This document shows, piece by piece, positions 17,704 through 25,796 of a stretch of DNA of 64,000 nucleotides (the first letter of the stretch is position 1; each line of letters begins with the position of its first letter). A program made the position numbers and the translations under genes. The DNA lies in the NCBI RefSeq assembly GCF_947494875.1, contig NZ_CANLWM010000010.1, positions 124,001 through 188,000 of the forward strand, read 5' to 3'. Below the pieces are notes generated by a model. That model had not been told where the DNA came from, searched no databases, and worked only from the letters and a program-made list of their open reading frames with translations. Source of the stretch: an uncultured Williamsia sp. Lineage in GTDB: Bacteria > Actinomycetota > Actinomycetes > Mycobacteriales > Mycobacteriaceae.

Positions 17704-18471
17704 ATGACCACGTCGCTCACCTGGTGGGGGCACTCCACCGCGACCGTCGTCGACAGCGGAGTCCGCGTCCTCACCGACCCGGTCCTGACCGGCGGCGTCG
17801 CCCACCTGCATCGACGACGCGGGCCGCGCCCGGATGCGGCGGCCCGTCGCGCGGACGTGGTCGTCGTGTCACACCTGCACGCCGACCACCTGCACGTCCG
17901 GTCCCTGTCGATGGTGGACGAGGGCGCGCTGATCGTGCTGCCGCGCGGAGCGCGCGACGCGGTCCCGGGACTGGTGCGTCTGCGCGGGCGGGAGATCCGT
18001 GAGGTCGCGCCCGGCGACGTCGTGGAGGTCGGTGCGGTGCGCATCCGTGCTGTCCCCGCCGACCACGACGGGCGGCGTCACCCGCTCTCGCGGCGCCACG
18101 TCACCCCGCTCGGCTTCGTCGTCGAGGGATCGTCCCGGACGTACTTCGCCGGTGACACCGACCTCTGGGACGGGATGGCCGACGCGGTGGGACCGTGCGA
18201 TCTCGCGCTGCTCCCGGTGGGCGGCTGGGGCCCCGGCCTGGGCGAAGGTCACATGACGGCCGAGCGTGCGGCGATCGCCGCCGGTCGACTGCACGCGCGG
18301 ATCACCGTGCCCGTCCACTTCGGCACGTTGTGGCCGCGGGGACTCGGCGCGGTCGCGCCGGACGAGTTCCTCCCGCCGGGAGCGGAATTCGTCCGAGCGG
18401 CGGCCGTCCACGCACCGCGGACACGGGCGCGGGAGCTACGACCGGGTGAGGCGCTCGCCGTCGACGACTGA
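17704..18471 (+). CDS. UlaG-like metallo-beta-lactamase fold hydrolase
   Basis: A cytosolic metal-dependent hydrolase of 255 residues. It shows the N-terminal WWGHSTATV strand, the metal motif HLHADHLHV (about 58-66), the PADHDGRR segment, a Gly/Asp motif FAGDTDLWDG (about 150) and a late His in VPVHFGT. This pattern resembles the UlaG/NAPE-PLD-like branch. The substrate is unknown. It follows the OpuAC-like gene by seven bases. Its last 36 bases overlap, in the opposite direction, the end of the membrane protein gene downstream. Confidence 0.85.
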   Translation: MTTSLTWWGHSTATVVDSGVRVLTDPVLTGGVAHLHRRRGPRPDAAARRADVVVVSHLHADHLHVRSLSMVDEGALIVLPRGARDAVPGLVRLRGREIREVAPGDVVEVGAVRIRAVPADHDGRRHPLSRRHVTPLGFVVEGSSRTYFAGDTDLWDGMADAVGPCDLALLPVGGWGPGLGEGHMTAERAAIAAGRLHARITVPVHFGTLWPRGLGAVAPDEFLPPGAEFVRAAAVHAPRTRARELRPGEALAVDD

Positions 18472-19632
18472 TCTTCGGATGCGCTCGAGGTGTCGCCGAC
18501 GGATCGCCCAGATCGGGAACGCCTTGGCCTGGCGGAGCGTCCGGAGCATGCGATAGCGGTCGTAGAGCGTCACCACGAGAGAGATGAGCAGCAGGAAGAA
18601 CAGTGCCGGGATCGGCTGGACAGCCGGACCGCGCGGCGTCGGCACCAGCACAAGGACCACCACGACCCCCGCGTTGATGGCCGAGACCGCGATGAACTGC
18701 GACACCGTCGACGTCCATTCGACGCCACGGCCGGCGACGTGGTGACTGATCACGGAGTTGGCGACCACGAGGATCGCGACCGTCACGACGATCTGCGGGG
18801 TGGTCGCGTCGACGCCGGGCAGGATCCGGGAGAACACCAGCAGCAACATCGACACCAGGACGGTCTTCTCGACGAGCGGGCCGCGCAGGAACGCGCTCTG
18901 GGTGGCGCGCACACCGGCCGGCACGCGGGCGACGCGTCCGCCGCGGGTTCGCGCGGAGACGTCGAACCCGAAGGGCCAGTCGCCGGCGGGCAGATGCCGC
19001 GCCCCCACACGGATCCCGAGCGCGAGCAGCGCGACGACGACGGCGGCGATCGGCACCACCCACGGGCGGTTCCCGACGGCCACGGTCCAGCTGTCGTCGA
19101 GTCCGGCGCCGAGGACCGTCGTCTTGATCTCGTCGGTGACGTCGAGTTCGGCGACGTGCAGCCACCACTCCTGCGGCAGTTTGATCAGCACCCAGATCCC
19201 CGCGGCGAGGAGGAACAGCGTGCGGTGCCCGAGACGGGTCGGCGCCCACCGGCACCGGACGAGCTCGTAGGCGATGAAGAAGTACTCGAAGGTGTTCGGG
19301 AACGCCAGCAGCAGCCACCGCTGGGAGCTGTACTCGAACGCCACCACGCCGATCAGGCGATAGTAGAAGAGGAACCGGGCGATCCCGAATGCGACGGGGT
19401 CCGACCAGTTCTGCAGTGTCGAGAGGTACGCGATCGCCAGGTAGTAGACGTCCAGTGCCTTGTCGTAGGACTGGTAGCCGGAGATGTCGAGTCCCGGGAC
19501 CTGTTGGAACACCGTCTGATCCACGGCGTCGAGGACGAGCGCGCCGATGATCGCGGGCACCGGGAAGCGGGGGATCAGCAGCGGGACGAGCAGTCGGCCG
19601 GCGACGACGAGCAGCACCACGGCGGTTCCCAC
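18436..19632 (-). CDS. Uncharacterised polytopic membrane protein
   Basis: I do not recognise a named family. From the GTG at 19632, preceded by GAGAGGGG, the protein is 398 residues with about eight hydrophobic segments. Striking features are an early PVPAIIGALVLDAVDQTVF motif and a polar, aromatic loop with YQSYDKALDVYYLAIAYLSTL. A later segment, QEWWLHVAELDVTDEI, is also aromatic and acidic. The C-terminal tail is Arg-rich and cytosolic-looking. An open frame extends upstream into the LysR gene, but coding character begins at the chosen start. The 3' end overlaps the MBL hydrolase gene by 36 bases. It sits 64 bases downstream of the LysR gene on the same strand. Confidence 0.7.
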   Translation of the reverse strand: MGTAVVLLVVAGRLLVPLLIPRFPVPAIIGALVLDAVDQTVFQQVPGLDISGYQSYDKALDVYYLAIAYLSTLQNWSDPVAFGIARFLFYYRLIGVVAFEYSSQRWLLLAFPNTFEYFFIAYELVRCRWAPTRLGHRTLFLLAAGIWVLIKLPQEWWLHVAELDVTDEIKTTVLGAGLDDSWTVAVGNRPWVVPIAAVVVALLALGIRVGARHLPAGDWPFGFDVSARTRGGRVARVPAGVRATQSAFLRGPLVEKTVLVSMLLLVFSRILPGVDATTPQIVVTVAILVVANSVISHHVAGRGVEWTSTVSQFIAVSAINAGVVVVLVLVPTPRGPAVQPIPALFFLLLISLVVTLYDRYRMLRTLRQAKAFPIWAIRRRHLERIRRSVVDGERLTRS

Positions 19633-19696
19633 GCCACGCCCCTCTCGCCGCCCCCGCCGGCCTCGCGCCGGCAGACGACGATAACAACGCCCGGGC

Positions 19697-20575
19697 TCAG
19701 GATCCGTGCGCGGCCGGGAGAAGGCGGTCGAGCAGTGCCCGTGTCGCGGGACCGGGATCGTTGCGCCACACGATCCCGAGACTCGAGCGTGCGCGCGGGT
19801 CGTCGACGCCGACGGCGACCAGGCCCGTGGTCCCGCGGCCCGTGGACTCCGACAGCACCGCCACGCCGAGGCCTCGCACGGCGAGTGCGAGCGCGGTCGC
19901 CGGCGTGGCGACCTCCCACCGTGGTCGACGGCGGGTGGCCACACCGGCGAGGACGGCATCGAGCGCCGCACGCGCTCCCGAGCCCTCGGGCAGCGAGATC
20001 ACGTCGGCGTCGGCGAGCTCGGCGGGCGCGATGCCATCGCGCGCCGCCCAGGGATGGTCGGGGGCCACCCAGACGCTGAGAGCGTCGTCGACCACGGTCA
20101 CCGACTGCAGATCGACGGGACCGTCGCCCGTCCAGGCGGCCACCGCGAGGTCGATCTGCCCGTCCCGCACACGGTCGATCAGCGGGACCGCGGCGTCTTC
20201 GACGACCGAGATGTCGAGGCCGGGGTGCGCGGTGTGCAGCGTTGCGAGGGCGTCGAACACCGGCGGCCACCCGAGACCGCCCACCGTGCCGACGCGCAGG
20301 CGGCCGGCGACCACGCCGCGGATCTCCGCCGCTGTCTCCCGGATCCCGTCCACCGCTGTGACCGCGGCGCGGATCGCGGGGATCAGGTGGTCGCCGGCCG
20401 CCGTCGGCGTCACCCGGCGCGTCGACCGCTGGAGCAGGGCCACGCCGAGTTCCCGTTCCAGCTTGGCGATCTGTGCGCTGACGCCGGACTGGCTGATCCG
20501 GACGGCGTCGGCCGCCGCGGTGAACGTCCCCTCGTCGACGACGGCGAGCACGTACCGCAGCTGATGCAGTTCCAT
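19697..20575 (-). CDS. LysR-family transcriptional regulator
   Basis: A 292-residue LysR regulator. The N-terminal helix-turn-helix is clear (MELHQLRYVLAVVDEGTFTAAA, then ISQSGVSAQIAKLERELG, residues 1-60). The effector-binding domain runs from about residue 90, starting RLRVGTVGGLGWP. The ATG at 20575 matches the family start better than GTG/ATG further upstream (20596). It is divergent from the SnoaL-like gene with a 71-base gap, the usual arrangement for a LysR protein that controls its neighbour and itself. The inducer is unknown. Confidence 0.9.
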   Translation of the reverse strand: MELHQLRYVLAVVDEGTFTAAADAVRISQSGVSAQIAKLERELGVALLQRSTRRVTPTAAGDHLIPAIRAAVTAVDGIRETAAEIRGVVAGRLRVGTVGGLGWPPVFDALATLHTAHPGLDISVVEDAAVPLIDRVRDGQIDLAVAAWTGDGPVDLQSVTVVDDALSVWVAPDHPWAARDGIAPAELADADVISLPEGSGARAALDAVLAGVATRRRPRWEVATPATALALAVRGLGVAVLSESTGRGTTGLVAVGVDDPRARSSLGIVWRNDPGPATRALLDRLLPAAHGS

Positions 20576-20646
20576 GACTGACGATGCTAAATGCATTCAC
20601 AATCAGCTGTTGGACAGATGGGTGCCGTGTGGCGAGGCTGGAACGC
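20576..20646. promoter_or_regulatory. Divergent LysR / SnoaL-like control region
   Basis: This 71-base gap separates two divergent starts. It holds the palindrome AATGCATT at 20590-20597 and a nearby AT-rich TTCACAATCAG stretch, unusual in this GC-rich setting. LysR sites are typically T-N11-A dyads, so the region is a likely operator, but the exact site is not fixed. Confidence 0.35.
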
Positions 20647-20997
20647 ATGAGCACCGAGCAGACACGAACAGCTGTGACGACCTACTTCGACGCCTGGCGA
20701 GACCGCGACTTCGACCGGCTGCGGACGGTTCTCGCCGACGACGTCGACTTCGTCGGCGTGATGGGGACGGCTCGTGGCGCCGACGACTGCATCGCCGGAC
20801 TGCGCGGGATGGCGGAGAACGTGATGACCGACCTGACGCTGCACGCGAGGGTCGTCGACGGTGACGACGCGATCACCTGGTTCGACCTCCACACCGCGTC
20901 GACGCCACCGATACCGACCGCGAACTGGAGCCACGTCGAGAACGGCCTCATCACGCGCATCCGGGTCACGTTCGACCCGCGGCCCCTCGGCCTCTGA
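20647..20997 (+). CDS. SnoaL/NTF2-like fold small protein
   Basis: A 116-residue protein with the cone-shaped NTF2/SnoaL-like fold pattern: an N-terminal helix (TAVTTYFDAWRDRDFDRLRTVLADDVDF), a Gly-containing turn, and C-terminal strands ending NGLITRIRVTFDPRPL. Such proteins bind or isomerise small ligands or serve as dimeric accessory domains. The ATG at 20647 is chosen because the upstream extension is poorly conserved in style. Divergent from the LysR gene, which probably regulates it. The ligand is unknown. Confidence 0.78.
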   Translation: MSTEQTRTAVTTYFDAWRDRDFDRLRTVLADDVDFVGVMGTARGADDCIAGLRGMAENVMTDLTLHARVVDGDDAITWFDLHTASTPPIPTANWSHVENGLITRIRVTFDPRPLGL

Positions 20998-21009
20998 GTC
21001 CGCACCCCG

Positions 21010-21093
21010 TCTGTTGGGCGGCCGGAACCATCTGTTGGGCGGCCGGAGCCGTTCGTTGGGCGGCCGGAGCCGTTCGTTGGGCGGTTGGAGCGC
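21010..21093. repeat. Four tandem copies of a 21-bp repeat
   Basis: Units at 21010-21030, 21031-21051, 21052-21072 and 21073-21093 share the core GTTGGGCGGCCGGA with a few changes; the last copy is the most divergent (GTTGGGCGGTTGGA). The period is a multiple of three, so a reverse-strand frame reads as a PPNERLR-like heptad, but no gene is supported there. The array lies 12 bases after the SnoaL-like gene stop and about 70 bases before the 13E12-family gene. Confidence 0.85.
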
Positions 21094-21161
21094 TGAAAAG
21101 ACTGTGCACAAACAGTTTTGAGTCTCCGATCGTGTCAGACCCCTCATGTACACATGTACTC

Positions 21162-22430
21162 ATGACGACGGCGGACATCATCGACGCGCGAGACGCGCTG
21201 CGCAATGTGATGGCTGTGCTCGCTGACCTTCCCGCCGCCGGTGATGAGGCCGAGGCGGTTGATCGGATCTTTCTGATGGAGTCGATCAAAGCGGCCTGTG
21301 CCGCGGGGCAGGCTGCGGACACACTGCGGTTGCAGGAGTTGCGGTCTGCGGCGGAGGCGGAGCGTGGCGTTCCCGTCGAACGCCGGTGTCGCGGATTGTC
21401 GGCGGAGGTCGCGTTGGCGCGGCGGGTGTCGGGTAATGCCGGTGGCCGCCATCTCGGGTTCGCGCGGGCGATGGGCGAGATGCCGAACACCTTCGCCCGC
21501 CTGCGCGACGGCTCGTTGTCGGAGTGGCGGGCCACCATCCTGGTCCGTGAGACCGCCTACCTCCAGGTCGAAGACCGGCGACTCATCGATCACGCCCTGT
21601 GTTCGGACCCGGCCACGCTGGATGGTGTCGGTGATCGAGCGCTGGAGGCGCTCGCGAAGAAGATCGCCTACGCCCGCGATCCGCACGCCGTGGTCGACCG
21701 CAACGCGTCGGCACCCAAGGATCGTCGGGTCACGATCCGCCCGAAGCCGGACGCGACGGTGCAGCTGTCGGCGCTGCTGCCGATGACCGCGGGCATCGCG
21801 GCCTATGCGGCATTGAAGAAGCAGGCCGATCTGATCTGTCAGTCCGACGACCGCACCCACGCGCAGGTCATGGCCGACACCCTCCTGCGCCGGCTCACCG
21901 GTGTCGCGGTGCCTGGGGCGGTACCGCTCGCGGTGGATGTCGTCGTGTCCGACGTCGTCCTCACCGGTGACGCCTCCGCCGCAGCGGAGGTTCCCGGCTA
22001 CGGACCGATTCCGGCGAGCACCGCTCGGGACCTGATCGCCGACGCCCTCGACCACGACGCGGAAGTCACGCTGCGACGACTGTTCGCGGCACCGGACTCC
22101 GGTGCGCTCGTCGCGATGGAGTCGAAGGCCCGAATTTTCCCGTCCGGTCTGCGACGGTTCATCACCCGCCGCGATGTGTCATGTCGGTTCCCGTACTGCG
22201 ATGCCCCGATCGTCGAGATCGACCACGCGCATCCACATCACGACGGCGGTGCGACGGACGCCCTGAACGGGCTGGGGGAGTGTCGGACGCACAACCGGCA
22301 GAAGGAGAACCCCGGCTGGGCGGTCACCACCGCGATCGACGACGACGGCACCCACGAAGCCCTCATCCGCACACCAACCGGCCACGAACACCGATCCCGC
22401 GCACCCGCGCGGCCCGACGCAGCAGCGTGA
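21162..22430 (+). CDS. 13E12/DUF222-family HNH endonuclease domain protein
   Basis: A member of the large actinobacterial DUF222-HNH family, the same family as the 13E12 repeat proteins of M. tuberculosis. The 422-residue protein (ATG 21162; an in-frame GTG lies at 21132) has the all-helical DUF222 region (about 20-290) and a C-terminal HNH domain. The latter shows CRFPYCDAPIVEIDHAHPHHDGG, then LNGLGECRTHNRQKEN, with the Cys pair and His-Asn-His pattern intact. These genes are multi-copy and mobile-like, but I see no flanking inverted repeats or transposase. Biological role unknown. It is convergent with the esterase gene, with a 9-base gap. Confidence 0.9.
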   Translation: MTTADIIDARDALRNVMAVLADLPAAGDEAEAVDRIFLMESIKAACAAGQAADTLRLQELRSAAEAERGVPVERRCRGLSAEVALARRVSGNAGGRHLGFARAMGEMPNTFARLRDGSLSEWRATILVRETAYLQVEDRRLIDHALCSDPATLDGVGDRALEALAKKIAYARDPHAVVDRNASAPKDRRVTIRPKPDATVQLSALLPMTAGIAAYAALKKQADLICQSDDRTHAQVMADTLLRRLTGVAVPGAVPLAVDVVVSDVVLTGDASAAAEVPGYGPIPASTARDLIADALDHDAEVTLRRLFAAPDSGALVAMESKARIFPSGLRRFITRRDVSCRFPYCDAPIVEIDHAHPHHDGGATDALNGLGECRTHNRQKENPGWAVTTAIDDDGTHEALIRTPTGHEHRSRAPARPDAAA

Positions 22431-22439
22431 CGGCGAGGG

Positions 22440-23354
22440 TCAGGCCAGGCGTGCGCGCAGGAAGCCACCGAGGTGGTCGACGGCGTCGGAGGCTTCGGCG
22501 AGCATGCTCGCCTGCAGGTGGCCGACGTGCCAGAGCCGCGGGAACTCTTCGAGGTCGACATCGACGCCTGCTGCCCGGGCCTTGTCGACGAACGTCAGGA
22601 CCTGCGGGTGCAGCGCCTCACGCTCGCCGATGTGGACCACCGTCGGGGGCAACCCGGACAGGTCGCCGTTGAGAGGGGCGTATCCGGGATCCGACGCGTC
22701 CCCGTCGGCGAGGTAGGCGGCCGCGCACGCGCGGGACCACGGATGGTTGACGATGACGTCGGTGGCGTGGCCCGCGAGCCCGGTGTCGATGGAGGGGTCG
22801 ACCCACGGCGCGATGAGTCCCATTGCGGCAGGGGTCATCTCGTGATGGTCGATCAACCGGCGCGTCACCGCAACGCTCAGACCGCCGCCCGCGGAGTCAC
22901 CAGCGACGGCGATCTGGTCCGGACGGAATCCGTGGAAGTGGACGAGATCGAGGAAGGCTGCCACGCCGTCGTCCAGTGCCGCCGGGAACGGATCCTCCGG
23001 TGCCAGGCGGTAGTCGGGGGCGAACACCGTGGCGTCGGTGACCGCGGCGAGTCTGGCCGTGAGGCGTCGGTGCGATCGCGGCGAGCCCATCACGTAGCCG
23101 CCACCGTGCAGGTACAGGACCGCGGTCGAATTCTCCGTGGCACCCACGGTCACGCGCTCGGTCGGGCGGCCGCCGAGCGTGATGGTTCGGACGACCGTGT
23201 CGGCGGGCAACGGGTCGACGTCGAGGGCGTGGTCGGCCATGGCGCGCTGCCACCCGACCGGCATGCGCGGATGGAGCATCAGCGCATAGAGCGCCCGCGT
23301 GACGGGCTCGACGAGACCGATCGGCAGCGCCAGGGTCTTCGGGCCGGCAGTCAT
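22440..23354 (-). CDS. Alpha/beta hydrolase (HSL/acetyl-esterase family)
   Basis: A 304-residue carboxylesterase of the hormone-sensitive-lipase group. It shows the oxyanion motif LHGGGYVMG (about 96-104), the nucleophile elbow GDSAGGG (about 165), and a C-terminal His in WHVGHLQ. The ATG at 23354 overlaps the SDR stop as ATGA. It is the last gene of a three-gene operon with an SDR and an FAD monooxygenase, the same combination found in the M. tuberculosis mymA operon (FMO, LipR esterase, SDR), although the gene order differs. It could hydrolyse an ester product of the monooxygenase, which is inference. Confidence 0.9.
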   Translation of the reverse strand: MTAGPKTLALPIGLVEPVTRALYALMLHPRMPVGWQRAMADHALDVDPLPADTVVRTITLGGRPTERVTVGATENSTAVLYLHGGGYVMGSPRSHRRLTARLAAVTDATVFAPDYRLAPEDPFPAALDDGVAAFLDLVHFHGFRPDQIAVAGDSAGGGLSVAVTRRLIDHHEMTPAAMGLIAPWVDPSIDTGLAGHATDVIVNHPWSRACAAAYLADGDASDPGYAPLNGDLSGLPPTVVHIGEREALHPQVLTFVDKARAAGVDVDLEEFPRLWHVGHLQASMLAEASDAVDHLGGFLRARLA

Positions 23355-24181
23355 TTTCGCGGCGAGAGGGTCGCGCCGGCCGCCTTGGCGACCACTGGCA
23401 TGTAGGCCGCACCGAGGACACGCACGAGCTTGTCGAGGAACTTCGCGTCCGCGCCGACGAGGATGCGCGGCTTGTTCTTCTCCACACCGGCGATGATCAC
23501 CGACGCCGCCTTCGGCGAGCTCATCCGCGCGAGCTTCTTGTCGAACAACGCGGCGAACTGTGCCGCGTCCGACCCCTCGTTGACCGTCGCGTTGCGGGCG
23601 ATGGCGGTCTTGATGCCGCCGGGGTGCACGCACGACACGGACACGGGGTGACCCGCGAGCCGCATCTCCTGGATCAGCGACTCGGTGAAACCGCGCACCG
23701 CGAACTTCGCTGCGTTGTAGGCACTCTGGCCGGGCGTCGACATCAACCCGAACAGCGACGAGGTGTTCACGACGTGTCCGTCGCCCGAGGCGATGATGTG
23801 CGGCAGGAACGCCTTGGTGCCGTTGACGACGCCCCAGTAGTCGACGTCCATGATGCGCTCGTAGGTCTTGAAGTCGGTCAACTCCACCTCGCCGTGATGC
23901 GCGATCCCGGCGTTGTTGAAGATCGCGTTGACCTTCCCGAAGTGTGCGACCACGGTGTCGGCGTACTCGAGCACGGCCTCCCGCTCGGCGACGTTGAGGA
24001 GCTGTGCGTGCACGTCGGCACCCTTCGCCTCGAGCATCGCCCGGGTCTCCTCGAGCCCGGTGGGGTTCATGTCGGAGATGGCCAGACGCGCGCCCTTGTC
24101 GGCGAGCTGCAGTGCGAGGTCCCGGCCCATGCCGCTGGCCGCTCCGGTGACGACGACGACCTTGCCGGCGAAGTTCTTCAT
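23351..24181 (-). CDS. Short-chain dehydrogenase/reductase
   Basis: An NAD(P)-dependent oxidoreductase of 276 residues. The Rossmann motif TGAASGMG (residues 12-19), the NNAG motif (about 90-93), the catalytic Ser region NTSSLFG, and the active-site YNAAK (Tyr and Lys four residues apart) are all present. It lies between the monooxygenase and esterase genes, with 31 bases to the first and a 4-base overlap with the second. In the related mymA cluster of M. tuberculosis a comparable SDR (Rv3085) is present. Its substrate, likely an alcohol or ketone linked to the monooxygenase, is inferred. Confidence 0.92.
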   Translation of the reverse strand: MKNFAGKVVVVTGAASGMGRDLALQLADKGARLAISDMNPTGLEETRAMLEAKGADVHAQLLNVAEREAVLEYADTVVAHFGKVNAIFNNAGIAHHGEVELTDFKTYERIMDVDYWGVVNGTKAFLPHIIASGDGHVVNTSSLFGLMSTPGQSAYNAAKFAVRGFTESLIQEMRLAGHPVSVSCVHPGGIKTAIARNATVNEGSDAAQFAALFDKKLARMSSPKAASVIIAGVEKNKPRILVGADAKFLDKLVRVLGAAYMPVVAKAAGATLSPRK

Positions 24182-24212
24182 ACTCGGTTCCTTCGGATCA
24201 GACCGGTCGGGG

Positions 24213-25727
24213 TCAGGCGGTGACCGACGCCGGTTCCGGCGCGGGCGTCGACCCGGCGCGGCGGGTCTCGTAGGCGGCGAGGTCGAACTCCTTCGTCGCC
24301 TTTCGGTAATTGAAGGTGAAGCCCGGCCACAGGGTGGTGATGTTGCCGAACTTGTCCTTGTACCAGCTCGAGCAACCGCCGTTCTCCCACACGCTGGTCT
24401 CCAGCGTCGACTGCACCTCGCGGTTGTACTCGCGCTGGACGTCCGCGCGGACCTCGGTGCGGGTGATGTCGTTGCGCTGCACCGTCTTCAGCCAGTCCGC
24501 CAGGTAGTTCAGCTGCGACTCGATCATGAAGACCATCGAGGTGTGACCGAGACCGGTGGCCGGACCGATCATGAGGAACATGTTGGGGAAGCCGTGGATG
24601 GTGGATCCCTTGTAGGCAGCCATGCCGTCCCGGGCCCACACCTGGGCGAGACTCTCGCCGTCCTTGCCGACGATGTGCTCGAAGCCGGGGGAGTCGGTGA
24701 CGTGGAACCCGGTGGCGACGACGATGGCGTCGATCTCCCGCTCGGTGCCGTTCTCGGTCACGATGCCGGTGGAGGTGACCTTCGCGATGCCGTCGGTGAC
24801 GACGTCGACGTTGTCCTGTCCGAGCGCCGGGTAGTAGGTGTTCGACAGCAGGATCCGCTTGCAGCCCACCTTGAACTGCGGCGTGACCTTCTTGCGCTTC
24901 ACCGGGTCGGAGATGCCGCGGCGGATGTTGGCCTTGCCGATGGCGTGCGCGGGGCGCAGTACGTCAGGGCGATGGGTGAGGCCGTAGGAGACGAGCTCGT
25001 GCGCCAGGTAGATGCCGGTGCGCGACAGGCGCTGTGCGCCCGGGACGTTCTTGAAGATCCAGTGCTCCAGCCCGGTGTACTCGCGGTCGGCGCGGGGGAG
25101 GACCCACGGCGCGGTGCGCTGGTAGACGTCCATGTGGCTGACCTTGCCCGCGAGCTCGGGGATGATCTGGATGGCCGAGGCGCCGGTGCCGATGACGGCG
25201 ACCCGCTTGCCGGTCAGGTCGGTCTCGTGGTCCCAGCGGGCCGAGTGGAAGATCGCGCCCTCGAACCCCTCGATGCCCTCGATGTCGGGCAGGCGGGGCT
25301 CACACAGCGGACCGATCGCGCCGACGAGGATCTCCGCGCGGATCTGCTGCGGGCCGTCGGTCTCGCTGTCGGTGCTGACGATCCAGCGGTTCTGAGCCTC
25401 GTCCCATCGCGCGTCGCTCACCTCGGTGCGGAACCGGGTGCGGCTGTGCAGGTCGTACTTGTCGGCCACGCGGTTGATGTAGGCGTGGATCTCGGCCTGC
25501 TTGGAGAACGAGCGCGACCACTCCGGGTTCAGCTCGAACGAGTACGAGTACAGGTGCGACGGGACGTCGCACGCGGCACCGGGGTAGGTGTTGTCGCGCC
25601 AGGTGCCGCCGAAATCCGAGCCGCGGTCGAGGACCAGGAAGTCGTCGAAACCGTTCTGCCTGAGGGTGATGGCCGCGCCCATGCCGGACAACCCGGCGCC
25701 GACGACGGCGACCTTGACATCGTTCAT
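24213..25727 (-). CDS. FAD-dependent Baeyer-Villiger-type monooxygenase
   Basis: A 504-residue class B flavin monooxygenase that would oxidise ketones to esters or lactones, or N/S-oxidise compounds, using NADPH and O2. It has two Rossmann motifs (GAGLSGMG at residues 11-18 for FAD; GTGASAIQ at about 179-186 for NADPH) and between them the fingerprint FEGAIFHSARWD, which fits FxGxxxHxxxW[P/D]. A conserved ATG motif (VVATGFHVTD) is near residue 340. The family includes EthA and MymA. It begins the operon with an SDR and an esterase, and is divergent from a TetR gene across two palindromic sites. Confidence 0.92.
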   Translation of the reverse strand: MNDVKVAVVGAGLSGMGAAITLRQNGFDDFLVLDRGSDFGGTWRDNTYPGAACDVPSHLYSYSFELNPEWSRSFSKQAEIHAYINRVADKYDLHSRTRFRTEVSDARWDEAQNRWIVSTDSETDGPQQIRAEILVGAIGPLCEPRLPDIEGIEGFEGAIFHSARWDHETDLTGKRVAVIGTGASAIQIIPELAGKVSHMDVYQRTAPWVLPRADREYTGLEHWIFKNVPGAQRLSRTGIYLAHELVSYGLTHRPDVLRPAHAIGKANIRRGISDPVKRKKVTPQFKVGCKRILLSNTYYPALGQDNVDVVTDGIAKVTSTGIVTENGTEREIDAIVVATGFHVTDSPGFEHIVGKDGESLAQVWARDGMAAYKGSTIHGFPNMFLMIGPATGLGHTSMVFMIESQLNYLADWLKTVQRNDITRTEVRADVQREYNREVQSTLETSVWENGGCSSWYKDKFGNITTLWPGFTFNYRKATKEFDLAAYETRRAGSTPAPEPASVTA

Positions 25728-25745
25728 GGGTAAGATCGTACACAG

Positions 25746-25764
25746 TATTGACGCCCGGTCAATA
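25746..25764. promoter_or_regulatory. TetR operator candidate 1 (perfect palindrome)
   Basis: TATTGAC-GCCCG-GTCAATA is a perfect inverted repeat with 7-base arms and a 5-base spacer. It sits between the divergent monooxygenase (start 25727) and TetR (start 25797) genes, the expected place for autoregulation and operon control. Confidence 0.7.
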
Positions 25765-25767
25765 GAC

Positions 25768-25786
25768 TATTGACCATCCGTCAGTA
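25768..25786. promoter_or_regulatory. TetR operator candidate 2 (one mismatch)
   Basis: TATTGAC-CATCC-GTCAGTA repeats the first site with a single changed base in the right arm. Centres are 22 bases apart, about two helical turns, so two regulator dimers could bind the same DNA face. Confidence 0.65.
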
Positions 25787-25796
25787 CTATGTGCAC

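Noticed and set aside
21010-21093. Possible CRISPR array
   Set aside because: The units are directly tandem with no spacers and no cas genes occur in the window.
20587-21153. Minus-strand frame with a PPNERLR-like heptad repeat
   Set aside because: The repeat comes only from reading the 21-bp tandem DNA repeat, and most of the frame is antisense to the SnoaL-like gene with no family resemblance or start signal.
21162-22430. Possible mobile element around the 13E12-family gene
   Set aside because: No terminal inverted repeats, target-site duplication or transposase could be seen next to it; only the gene family is suggestive.
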